From positions 1-51,625 of the forward strand of contig NZ_JABWGN010000013.1 of NCBI RefSeq assembly GCF_013363975.1: a DNA stretch of 51,625 bases, written 5' to 3'. Below are positions 24,220-30,965 of this stretch, in pieces. The stretch comes from Nonomuraea montanisoli. Lineage in GTDB: Bacteria; Actinomycetota; Actinomycetes; Streptosporangiales; Streptosporangiaceae. The first letter of the stretch is position 1, and every line of letters begins with the position of its first letter. The notes beneath the pieces were generated by a model. That model worked only from the letters and a program-made list of their open reading frames with translations. It searched no databases and was not told where the DNA came from. Made by a program: the position numbers and the translations under genes.

Positions 24220-25332
24220 TCACGGCCGCCAGATGAGCACCAGCGCGCAGTCGTCGTTGTGCCCGGAGGACATGGCGTTGACCAGCGCCCGCGCGCCGTC
24301 GTGGAAGCCCGAGGTGAGCAGCCGCTCCGCCTCGCCGAGCAGCTTGTCCAGGCCCGCGTCGATGTCGCGCCCGGGCTGCTCGATCAGCCCGTCGGTGAAG
24401 AACATCAGGGCGTCGCCCTTGCGCAGGGTGCCGCTGTCGGGCTCGCAGTGCAGGTCGGGCACGACGCCGAGGACCACGCCCTTGGCCGAGGCGACCTGCC
24501 AGTTGCCGGCGCCCGCGTCGAACTTCACCACGGGCGGGTGCCCGGCCGAGGTGATCGTGTAGTCGCCCGTGGCCAGGTCGAGGCGCACGTGGACGGCGGT
24601 CACGAAGCCCTCGTCGCCGCGCTGCCGGTGCAGGTAGGCGTTGCAGGCGGCCAGGAAGTCGTCCGCCGAGCCGAGCAGGCCGCCGAACGTGCCGGACAGC
24701 ATCAGCGCTCTGGTGCCCGCGTCGACGCCCTTGCCGGAGACGTCGACCAGGGCGATGTCCACCTGGTCGCCGTCGCGCTTGGAGACGAGGAAGTCGCCGC
24801 CGAAGGAGGAGCCGCCCGCCTGCTTGAGCACCACGCGGCCGCCCCAGTCCTTGGGCAGGGGCGGCAGCTCGCCCTGGCCGCGCAGCCGGTCGCGCAGCTC
24901 CAGCAACATCGCGTCGCCGCGCAGGCCCTGCACGCCGAGCTTGCCGCGGGTGCGCGCCATGAGCACGGCGAGGACGGTCGTGAACCCGATCGTCACCATG
25001 AGCCCGAGCCCGATGCGGCCCACGCCCAGGGTGAGGGCGACGTAGCCCAGGGCGACCACGACGGCGCCGAGCAGCTTGGCCAGGCTCGCCAGCCGTAGCT
25101 GGAGACCGCCCACGAGGGTGACGAGGATGAGCAGCGACGGCGAGAACCACTCGGTGGACACGCGCGCCGCCAGCAGGCCGACGAGGAGCGTCAGCATGAT
25201 GAGCGTGACGAGCAGGTTGCGGTCACGGGAGAGAGAACGGCGGACGAATCGGACAGCGGGCACCAGCAGCGGCACCCGCACCAGGAGCGCGCGGAGCCGT
25301 GGCGGGATCAGCGGCGCCGGTCGGGAACTCAT
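24220..25332 (-). CDS. membrane PP2C/SpoIIE-family serine phosphatase
   Basis: 370-residue protein with four predicted membrane helices in the N-terminal half (about residues 35-135), then a SpoIIE-type PPM phosphatase domain. Visible motifs are GGSSFGGDFLVSKRDGD, IALVDVSGKGVDAGTRAL, the HPPVVKFD strand and the metal-site ending SSGHNDDCALVLI. Such phosphatases usually reactivate anti-anti-sigma (STAS) proteins. No STAS gene is nearby, but an RsbW-type ATPase lies about 14 kb away. ATG at 25330-25332 (MSSRPAPLIPPRL) was chosen. No Shine-Dalgarno sequence is seen, and GATACAGT upstream may be a -10. Confidence 0.88.
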   Translation of the reverse strand: MSSRPAPLIPPRLRALLVRVPLLVPAVRFVRRSLSRDRNLLVTLIMLTLLVGLLAARVSTEWFSPSLLILVTLVGGLQLRLASLAKLLGAVVVALGYVALTLGVGRIGLGLMVTIGFTTVLAVLMARTRGKLGVQGLRGDAMLLELRDRLRGQGELPPLPKDWGGRVVLKQAGGSSFGGDFLVSKRDGDQVDIALVDVSGKGVDAGTRALMLSGTFGGLLGSADDFLAACNAYLHRQRGDEGFVTAVHVRLDLATGDYTITSAGHPPVVKFDAGAGNWQVASAKGVVLGVVPDLHCEPDSGTLRKGDALMFFTDGLIEQPGRDIDAGLDKLLGEAERLLTSGFHDGARALVNAMSSGHNDDCALVLIWRP

Positions 25333-25450
25333 GATGCGTGTGACTGTATCGGTCTGACCCCGGTTTGGGCAGCCCACTTGACCAACGCCTAGATCATGTA
25401 CAGGGGTTATTGGGTGGCCGTTCGCCTTCGGCCGCTCCTACCGTGGACGG

Positions 25451-26683
25451 ATGACCTATCCCATCCGCCCGATCGGTGAAGCCGAGTGGGGCGCGGCCGC
25501 CGCGGTCCTGCAGGAGGCGTTCGGCTGGCGGCCCTCACCTGCGCAGGATGAGCGGTTCCGGGCCGAGACGGAGTTCGACCGGACGCTGGCCGCCTTCGAC
25601 GGCGACGACATCGCCGGCCTCACGGCCGCCTTCAGTCTCACCATGACGGTTCCCGGCGGGCGGCAGCTCCCGGTGGCGGGCGTCACCGCCGTGAGCGTGC
25701 TGCCCTCCCATCGCCGGCGCGGCATCCTGTCCTCCTTGATGCGCCGCCAGCTCGCCGACGTGCGCGAGCGCGGGGAGAGCGTCGCCGCCCTGTACGCCTC
25801 CGAGGCCGCGATCTACGGCCGGTTCGGGTACGGCAGGGCCGCGAGCCAGCTCAGGTTCGGCATCCGCACCCACGAGACGGCCTTCGTCCCGGGGGCGCCC
25901 CACGACCCGGCGCTCCGCATGCGCGTGGTGACCCCTGAGGAGCGCCGCGCCGACTTCGCGCGGGTGTTCGCCTCCGTCGTGACCCGGCGGCCCGGGCTGT
26001 ACGCGCGCAGGAGCGCGACCTGGGACGCCGTGCTGGCCGACACCGACGCCGACCAGCGCGGCGCCGGGCCGCTGCGCGCGATCGTGGCCGAGGACGACGG
26101 GGGCGTGCGCGGGTACGCGCTGTTCCGGATCAGGCCGTCGTGGGACGAGGACGGGCTGCCCGACGGCGAGCTGCAGTTGCGGGAGCTGTTCGCCGCCGAC
26201 CCGGCCGCGTACGCGCTGCTGTGGCGCGGGGTGCTCGACCGCGACCTGATCACCCGCGTCGAGGCCGAGGGCAGGCCGGTGGACGACCCGATCATCGCGC
26301 TGCTGGCCGACGCGCGCCGGCTTCGCGCCCGCTGGAGCGACGAGCTGTGGGTACGCGTCGTCGAGGTGGACAAGGCGCTGTCCGCGCGCTCCTACGCGGC
26401 GCCGGTGGACCTCGTCGTCGAGGTCGAGGACGAGGTGTGCCCCTGGAACGCGCGCCGCTGGCGGCTCACCGCCGACCCGGCGGGCGCGGAGTGCAAGCCG
26501 GTGGAGGAGGAGCCGGACGTGTCGCTGCCGGTCGCCGCGCTCGGCTCGGCGTACCTGGGCGACGGGCTGCTCGTGGCGCAGCTCGACGCCGGGCTGCTGC
26601 GAGAGCGCACGCCCGGCGCGGTGCGGGAGCTGGCCGCGGCCATGACCTGGAGCCCGAAGCCGTGGGCGGGGCTGACCTTCTGA
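25451..26683 (+). CDS. Eis-family N-acetyltransferase
   Basis: 410 residues with the Eis layout: an N-terminal GNAT domain (VTAVSVLPSHRRRGILSSLM is the acetyl-CoA loop; ALYASEAAIYGRFGYG follows), a second GNAT-like domain, and a C-terminal SCP2-like domain. The protein ends in a C-terminal phenylalanine whose carboxylate is the catalytic base in this family (the final residues read KPWAGLTF). Eis homologues acetylate amines including aminoglycosides; the natural substrate here is unknown. TACCGT (25439-25444) lies six bases before the ATG, without a Shine-Dalgarno sequence, so the mRNA is likely leaderless. Confidence 0.9.
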   Translation: MTYPIRPIGEAEWGAAAAVLQEAFGWRPSPAQDERFRAETEFDRTLAAFDGDDIAGLTAAFSLTMTVPGGRQLPVAGVTAVSVLPSHRRRGILSSLMRRQLADVRERGESVAALYASEAAIYGRFGYGRAASQLRFGIRTHETAFVPGAPHDPALRMRVVTPEERRADFARVFASVVTRRPGLYARRSATWDAVLADTDADQRGAGPLRAIVAEDDGGVRGYALFRIRPSWDEDGLPDGELQLRELFAADPAAYALLWRGVLDRDLITRVEAEGRPVDDPIIALLADARRLRARWSDELWVRVVEVDKALSARSYAAPVDLVVEVEDEVCPWNARRWRLTADPAGAECKPVEEEPDVSLPVAALGSAYLGDGLLVAQLDAGLLRERTPGAVRELAAAMTWSPKPWAGLTF

Positions 26684-26698
26684 CGTAGTCTCGACGGT

Positions 26699-26845
26699 AT
26701 GGCGCTGCAGAGCTTGCAGATCACGGCGGTCACCGCGATGCGGGCCCGCGAGGTGTCACGGCCGTCGAAGGAGCAGCAGGAGGCCGCCGACCGGCGGCCC
26801 CTGCGTGACGAGATGCCGAGGCGCGAGCCCCGGCGCCGGACGTGA
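26699..26845 (+). CDS. small protein of 48 residues, function unknown
   Basis: Reads MALQSLQITAVTAMRAREVS and then a charged tail rich in Arg, Glu and Pro (ending EPRRRT). It starts at ATG 26699 with TAGTCT (26686-26691) exactly seven bases upstream, the same leaderless start pattern seen at other genes here, and ends at TGA 26843-26845, directly before a perfect palindrome that looks like a terminator. Upstream stop, promoter-like hexamer and downstream terminator together make it a plausible gene. No family is recognised and no signal or membrane segment is seen. Confidence 0.5.
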   Translation: MALQSLQITAVTAMRAREVSRPSKEQQEAADRRPLRDEMPRREPRRRT

Positions 26846-26869
26846 CGCTCCGGGGCCGGCCCCGGAGCG
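26846..26869. terminator. palindromic terminator between the small gene and rpiB
   Basis: A perfect 24-bp palindrome (left half CGCTCCGGGGCC) begins at the stop codon of the 48-residue gene and ends seven bases before the rpiB stop. It is well placed to terminate both convergent transcripts. Confidence 0.6.
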
Positions 26870-26876
26870 CCCGACG

Positions 26877-27344
26877 CTACGGCAGCGAGGGGAGCTGGCC
26901 GATCGTCTCGTAGCTCTCGACCTGGGCGATGCGGCGGCTGTGCCGCTCGGCGCCGGAGAACGGCGTGGTCAGGAAGACCTCGACGAATCTGGTCGCCTCC
27001 TCGGTGGAGTGCATGCGGGCGCCGACGCTCACCACGTTGGCGTCGTTGTGCTCGCGGGCGAGCCTGGCCGTCTCCTCGCTCCAGGCGAGCGCCGCGCGGA
27101 TGCCGCGCACCTTGTTGGCGGCGATCTGCTCACCGTTGCCGGATCCGCCGATCACCACGCCCAGGCTCGCCGGGTCGCCCGCCACGCCCTCGGCCGCCCG
27201 CAGGCAGAACGCCGGGTAGTCGTCCTCGGCGTCGTAGACGAAGGGACCGCAGTCGGTCACCTCGTGGCCGTGGTCCTTCAGCCACGACACGAGATGGTTC
27301 TTGAGCTCATAGCCGGCATGGTCGGCACCGATGTAGACGCGCAC
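26877..27344 (-). CDS. rpiB: ribose-5-phosphate isomerase B
   Basis: Interconverts ribose-5-phosphate and ribulose-5-phosphate. The 155 residues show the substrate-binding DHAGYELK (8-15) and GGSGNGEQIAANK (66-78). In this actinobacterial type the catalytic base is Glu72 and the cysteine used by E. coli RpiB is absent, as in the mycobacterial enzyme. GTG at 27342-27344 is the start, with GGAAGA nine bases upstream. Its position close to the DsbA-like and pepN genes matches the rpiB-Rv2466c-pepN cluster of mycobacteria, with def, SDR and ALDH genes inserted. Confidence 0.94.
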   Translation of the reverse strand: MRVYIGADHAGYELKNHLVSWLKDHGHEVTDCGPFVYDAEDDYPAFCLRAAEGVAGDPASLGVVIGGSGNGEQIAANKVRGIRAALAWSEETARLAREHNDANVVSVGARMHSTEEATRFVEVFLTTPFSGAERHSRRIAQVESYETIGQLPSLP

Positions 27345-27449
27345 GCGACCAGTCTTCCACAGGCCCCCGCGAGGAGATGTGGGCGGCGCGGCCACTCGCT
27401 ACAGTAAGGACTGCCAACCATGACCGCCTCTTACGGAAGTTGAGCGTCC

Positions 27450-27935
27450 ATGCGTGAGATCCGCGCGATCGGCGACCCGGTCCTGCGTACGCCCGCCGAG
27501 CCCGTCGAGGGCTTCGACAAGGAGCTGCGCCGGCTGATCGACGAGATGTTCCAGGCGATGTACGCGGTGGACGGCGTCGGCCTGGCCGGCCCCCAGATCG
27601 GCGTGTCGCGGCGATTGTTCGTCTACGACATCAGCGGCCGCAAGGGGCACGTGATCAACCCGGTGCTGACCGTGGACGACCCCGAGGAGGTCCTCGACCA
27701 GGAGGGCTGCCTGTCGGTGCCCGACCGGCAGAGCGGCAGGCCCATCTACGCGCCGGTCCCCCGGGCCGCCGGGGTCACGGTCGAGGGGCTCGACCGGCTC
27801 GGCCGCCCGGTGCGGATCAAGGCCCGGGGTTCGCTGGCCCGCTGCTTCCAGCACGAGAGCGACCACCTCGACGGCAGGCTGTACGTCGACCGGCTGCCCA
27901 GGAACGAGGCCCGCAAGATCATGCTGAAGGCATAG
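27450..27935 (+). CDS. def: peptide deformylase
   Basis: Removes the N-formyl group from nascent proteins using Fe2+ or another metal. The 161 residues carry the three PDF motifs: GVGLAGPQIG (42-51; proline where many have alanine), EGCLS (85-89, metal ligand Cys87) and HESDHLDG (135-142, ligands His135 and His139, catalytic Glu136). ATG 27450; only a weak purine stretch lies upstream. The TAG stop (27933-27935) is part of the -10-like hexamer of the next gene. Gene length and motifs are typical of a type 1 or actinobacterial PDF. Confidence 0.94.
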   Translation: MREIRAIGDPVLRTPAEPVEGFDKELRRLIDEMFQAMYAVDGVGLAGPQIGVSRRLFVYDISGRKGHVINPVLTVDDPEEVLDQEGCLSVPDRQSGRPIYAPVPRAAGVTVEGLDRLGRPVRIKARGSLARCFQHESDHLDGRLYVDRLPRNEARKIMLKA

Positions 27936-27944
27936 ATTGGCGGC

Positions 27945-28673
27945 ATGAGCCAGCTTTCCGGCAAGGGCGCACTGGTCACGGGCGGGTCCCGGGGCATCGG
28001 CAGGGCGATCGTCGAGCGACTGCGCGCCGACGGCGCCGAGGTGGTCTTCAGCTATCACAGCAACGCGGAGGCCGCGGCGCGGGTCGCCGAGCGGACGGGG
28101 GCGCACGCCGTCCAGGCGGACCAGGGCAGCCGCGACGACCTGGAGAGGCTGTTCGCCGAGGCGGAGAAGCTGCTGCCCGGCGTGGACATCGTCGTCAACA
28201 ACGCGGCGATGACCGGCCAGGGGCTCCTGGCGGAGGTGACGGACGAGACGTACGAGCGGGTGTTCGCCGTCAACACCCGCGCCACGTTCCTGGCCCTGCA
28301 GTGGGCCGCCCGCGTCATGCGCGACGGCGGCCGGATCATCAACATCTCCACGCTCAACACCGCGATGGCCGCGCCGGGCGTCGGCCTGTACGCGGCCAGC
28401 AAGGCGGCGGTCGAGCAGCTCGCCAAGGTGGCGGCGCGCGAGCTGGGCCCGCGCGGCATCACGGCCAACACCGTCTCGCCGGGCGCCACGGACACCGACC
28501 TGCTGCGGGCGAGCAACCCGCCGGAGGCGCTGGGCCGGGCGACGGCGCTCACGGCGCTCGGCCGGCTGGGCCGGCCGGACGACATCGCCTCGGTCGTCGC
28601 GTTCCTGGCGGGGCCGGACGGCGGCTGGATCACCGGCCAGAACCTCCTGGCCACCGGCGGGCTGATGCTCTGA
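27945..28673 (+). CDS. short-chain dehydrogenase/reductase (SDR)
   Basis: NAD(P)-dependent oxidoreductase of 242 residues. Cofactor site TGGSRGIGRAIVE (about 12-24), NNAAMTG (about 84-90), catalytic Ser of NISTLNTAM with YAASK (Tyr and Lys), and the VSPGATDTDLL loop downstream. The substrate is not evident; the sequence is of the 3-oxoacyl-ACP reductase-like classical type. TAGATT (27933-27938) overlaps the def stop codon and ends six bases before the ATG, so the SDR has its own probably leaderless start. Its stop codon lies in a shared terminator hairpin. Confidence 0.92.
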   Translation: MSQLSGKGALVTGGSRGIGRAIVERLRADGAEVVFSYHSNAEAAARVAERTGAHAVQADQGSRDDLERLFAEAEKLLPGVDIVVNNAAMTGQGLLAEVTDETYERVFAVNTRATFLALQWAARVMRDGGRIINISTLNTAMAAPGVGLYAASKAAVEQLAKVAARELGPRGITANTVSPGATDTDLLRASNPPEALGRATALTALGRLGRPDDIASVVAFLAGPDGGWITGQNLLATGGLML

Positions 28674-28692
28674 CCCGCCCGGGGGTCAGAGC
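28667..28692. terminator. shared terminator containing both stop codons of convergent genes
   Basis: GCTCTGACCC (28667-28676) and GGGTCAGAGC (28683-28692) form a perfect 10-bp stem. The TGA of the SDR (28671-28673) and the TGA of the aldehyde dehydrogenase (28686-28688, minus) both lie in the stem. One hairpin thus ends both genes. Confidence 0.75.
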
Positions 28693-30089
28693 TGGAGGCT
28701 CTTGAGCTCGAAGTACTCCTCAAGGCCGGCCTCGCCCAGCTCGCGGCCGAGGCCGGACTGCTTGTAGCCGCCGAAGGGGGCCGAGGGGTTGAACCGGCCG
28801 CCGTTGATCGTGACCTGCCCGGTGCGCAGGCGGCGGGCCACGGCGACGGCGCGTTCCTCCGTGCCCGCCCACACCGCGCCCGACAGGCCGTAGGGGGTGC
28901 CGTCGGCGATGCGGACGGCCTGGTCCTCGGTGGTGTACGGGATGACCGACAGCACCGGGCCGAAGATCTCCTCCTGCTCGATGGCCATGCCGGGCTCGAC
29001 CCCGGCGAAGACGGTCGGCTCTACGTAGTAGCCGCGGGGCAGGGGCCGTTCGGTGCCGCCCGTGACGAGCCGGGCGCCCTCCTCCTGGCCGCGGTTGATG
29101 TAGCGGACCACGCGGTCGCGCTGGACGGCCGAGACGAGCGGGCCGAGGCGCGTGGTGTCGTCGAAGGGGTCGCCGACCGTGTACGTGCGGGCCGCCTCGA
29201 CGGCCAGGCCGACCGCCTCGTCGTACTGGTCGCGGTGGACGATCATGCGGGTCCAGGCGGTGCAGGTCTGGCCGGAGTTGACGAAGCAGTTGGCCACGCC
29301 CGCGGTGACGGCCTTGGTCAGGTCGGCGTCGGGCAGGATGATGTTGGCGGACTTGCCGCCCAGCTCCAGCGCGACCCGCTTGACGCCCTCGGCCGCGAGG
29401 GCGGCGACCCGGCGGCCCGCGGCGGTCGAGCCGGTGAACGACACCATGTCCACCTCGGGATGCGCCGCCATGGCCGCGCCCACGACCTGGCCGCGCCCGC
29501 TCACCAGGTTGAACACCCCGGGCGGCAGGCCGACCTCGTCGAAGATCTCGGCCAGCGCGTACGCGGCCAGCGGCGCCACCTCGCTCGGCTTGAGCACGAC
29601 CGTGCAGCCCGCCGCGAGCGCCGGGGCGACCTTGCAGACGATCTGGTGCAGCGGGTAGTTCCACGGGGTGATCGCGGCGACGACGCCGACCGGTTCCCGG
29701 AGCACCAGGGAGTTGCCGACGCGCGACTCGCGCGGGTGGCTCGCGGCCATCCGGGCGTAGGAGGCGAGCACTCCCGCGGGCATCAGCGTCTGCACCTTGA
29801 GCGCGAAGCGCAGCGGCGCGCCCATGTCGGTCGCGATGGTCTCCGCGACGTCCGCGGAGCGCCGTTCGAGCAGTTCGGCCGCGGCGGCGAGGACCTTGGC
29901 GCGGTCCTCGGGCCCGGCGGCCGACCACGCGGGGAACGCCCCGCGTGCCGCCAGGACCGCGGCCTCGACGTCCGCGGGCGCGCCCGCGGGCACCCGGTCG
30001 ATGATCTCCTCCGTGGCGGGGTTGACGACCTCGATCGCCTCGCCCGAGACCGACGCGGTCCAGGCGCCGCCGATGTAGAGCTTGCGCAT
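28686..30089 (-). CDS. NAD(P)-dependent aldehyde dehydrogenase
   Basis: ALDH-superfamily enzyme, 467 residues, oxidising an aldehyde to the acid. It has the cofactor-binding TPWNYP and FTGSTAAGR segments, the general base Glu in LELGGKSAN, and the catalytic Cys in FVNSGQTCTAW. Near the C-terminus EIFGPVLSV and SAPFGGYKQSGLGRE are conserved. ATG at 30087-30089 (MRKLYIGGAW) was chosen from family alignment; an in-frame ATG ten codons upstream exists. The substrate is unknown. It is convergent with the SDR; a combined oxidation pathway cannot be shown. Confidence 0.93.
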   Translation of the reverse strand: MRKLYIGGAWTASVSGEAIEVVNPATEEIIDRVPAGAPADVEAAVLAARGAFPAWSAAGPEDRAKVLAAAAELLERRSADVAETIATDMGAPLRFALKVQTLMPAGVLASYARMAASHPRESRVGNSLVLREPVGVVAAITPWNYPLHQIVCKVAPALAAGCTVVLKPSEVAPLAAYALAEIFDEVGLPPGVFNLVSGRGQVVGAAMAAHPEVDMVSFTGSTAAGRRVAALAAEGVKRVALELGGKSANIILPDADLTKAVTAGVANCFVNSGQTCTAWTRMIVHRDQYDEAVGLAVEAARTYTVGDPFDDTTRLGPLVSAVQRDRVVRYINRGQEEGARLVTGGTERPLPRGYYVEPTVFAGVEPGMAIEQEEIFGPVLSVIPYTTEDQAVRIADGTPYGLSGAVWAGTEERAVAVARRLRTGQVTINGGRFNPSAPFGGYKQSGLGRELGEAGLEEYFELKSLQL

Positions 30090-30233
30090 GGCCCCATGTT
30101 CCCGCGCCTCTCCCGACATTGCGAGGCCGCGGGGATGACGGGAGTTCGTCAGAAGCGTACGAAGTTGTGCCCGGGAGGTAAGGAAACCTCCCCGGGCATC
30201 CGTGCCGGCCTGACCGGAGTTGACGCAGGCTGT

Positions 30234-30261
30234 AGAACGCGATTCAGAGAACGCGATTCAG
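30234..30261 (-). repeat. 14-bp perfect tandem repeat covering the DsbA-like gene's stop codon
   Basis: The unit AGAACGCGATTCAG (plus strand) occurs at 30234-30247 and again at 30248-30261 without mismatch. The stop codon (TCA on the plus strand, 30258-30260) is in the second copy, so the first copy is the duplicated 3' flank. Confidence 0.85.
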
Positions 30262-30878
30262 TCGAATTGGGGCGAACGGGTACGGGTGCGCTTGAGTTCG
30301 AAGAAGTCCTCGAACGCCGTCACCAGGAGCACGCCGTCCCACAGCCGGCCCGCCTCCTCGTCCCGCGGGACGCGGGTGATGACGGGGCCGAAGAAGGCGT
30401 TGGAGCCGACGCGGATGATCGGGGTGCCGACGTCGTCGCCGACCAGGCCGAGCCCCTCGTCGTGCGAGACGGCGATGGCCTCGTCGTGGTCCTCGGAATC
30501 CATGGCGGAGACGAGCTCCGCGTCGAGACCGGCGGCCACCAGGGACTCCTCGGCGATCTCACGGTAGGAGTCGGGCTGCTTGGAGCGGCCCTCGTTGTGC
30601 AGCCGGGTGCCCATCTCGGTGTAGAGCGTGCCGGTGACGTGGTCGCCGTACTTCTGCTGGGCGGCGGCGATCACGCGGACGAGCCCCATGGCGCGGACCG
30701 TGCGGTCCTTGTAGTCCTGAGGGACGTCCTTGTCCTGGTTGAGCAGCTTCAGGCTCATGAGACGCCAGCGCGGCTCGATCGAGCGGACGTTCTCGACCTC
30801 GATCAGCCAGCGCGATGTGGCCCAGGCGAACGGACAGGAGGGATCGAACCACAGATCGACAGGAGTCCTGGTAGTCAT
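30258..30878 (-). CDS. DsbA-family protein, Rv2466c-like, lacking the resolving cysteine
   Basis: 206-residue thioredoxin-fold protein. Close family resemblance to mycobacterial Rv2466c (mycothiol-dependent reductase): MTTRTPVDLWFDPSCPFAW at the start, VRAMGLVRVIAAAQQKYG, GTPIIRVGSNAFFGPVI with the cis-Pro, and a C-terminal FFELKRTRTRSPQFD. The active site is C15-P-F-A instead of the family's usual CPWC, so the resolving cysteine is replaced by Ala18 and the protein could only act through a single thiol. No signal peptide, so it is cytosolic. Divergent from pepN as in Mycobacterium. ATG at 30876-30878; no clear Shine-Dalgarno sequence. Confidence 0.9.
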   Translation of the reverse strand: MTTRTPVDLWFDPSCPFAWATSRWLIEVENVRSIEPRWRLMSLKLLNQDKDVPQDYKDRTVRAMGLVRVIAAAQQKYGDHVTGTLYTEMGTRLHNEGRSKQPDSYREIAEESLVAAGLDAELVSAMDSEDHDEAIAVSHDEGLGLVGDDVGTPIIRVGSNAFFGPVITRVPRDEEAGRLWDGVLLVTAFEDFFELKRTRTRSPQFD

Positions 30879-30965
30879 GTGGGGCCATAACCTGGGTGCG
30901 TCGGTGCCTATTCCACCGTGACAGGATACCGACAACCCCGACGGAGTGGTGAAAAGGAGTACAAC

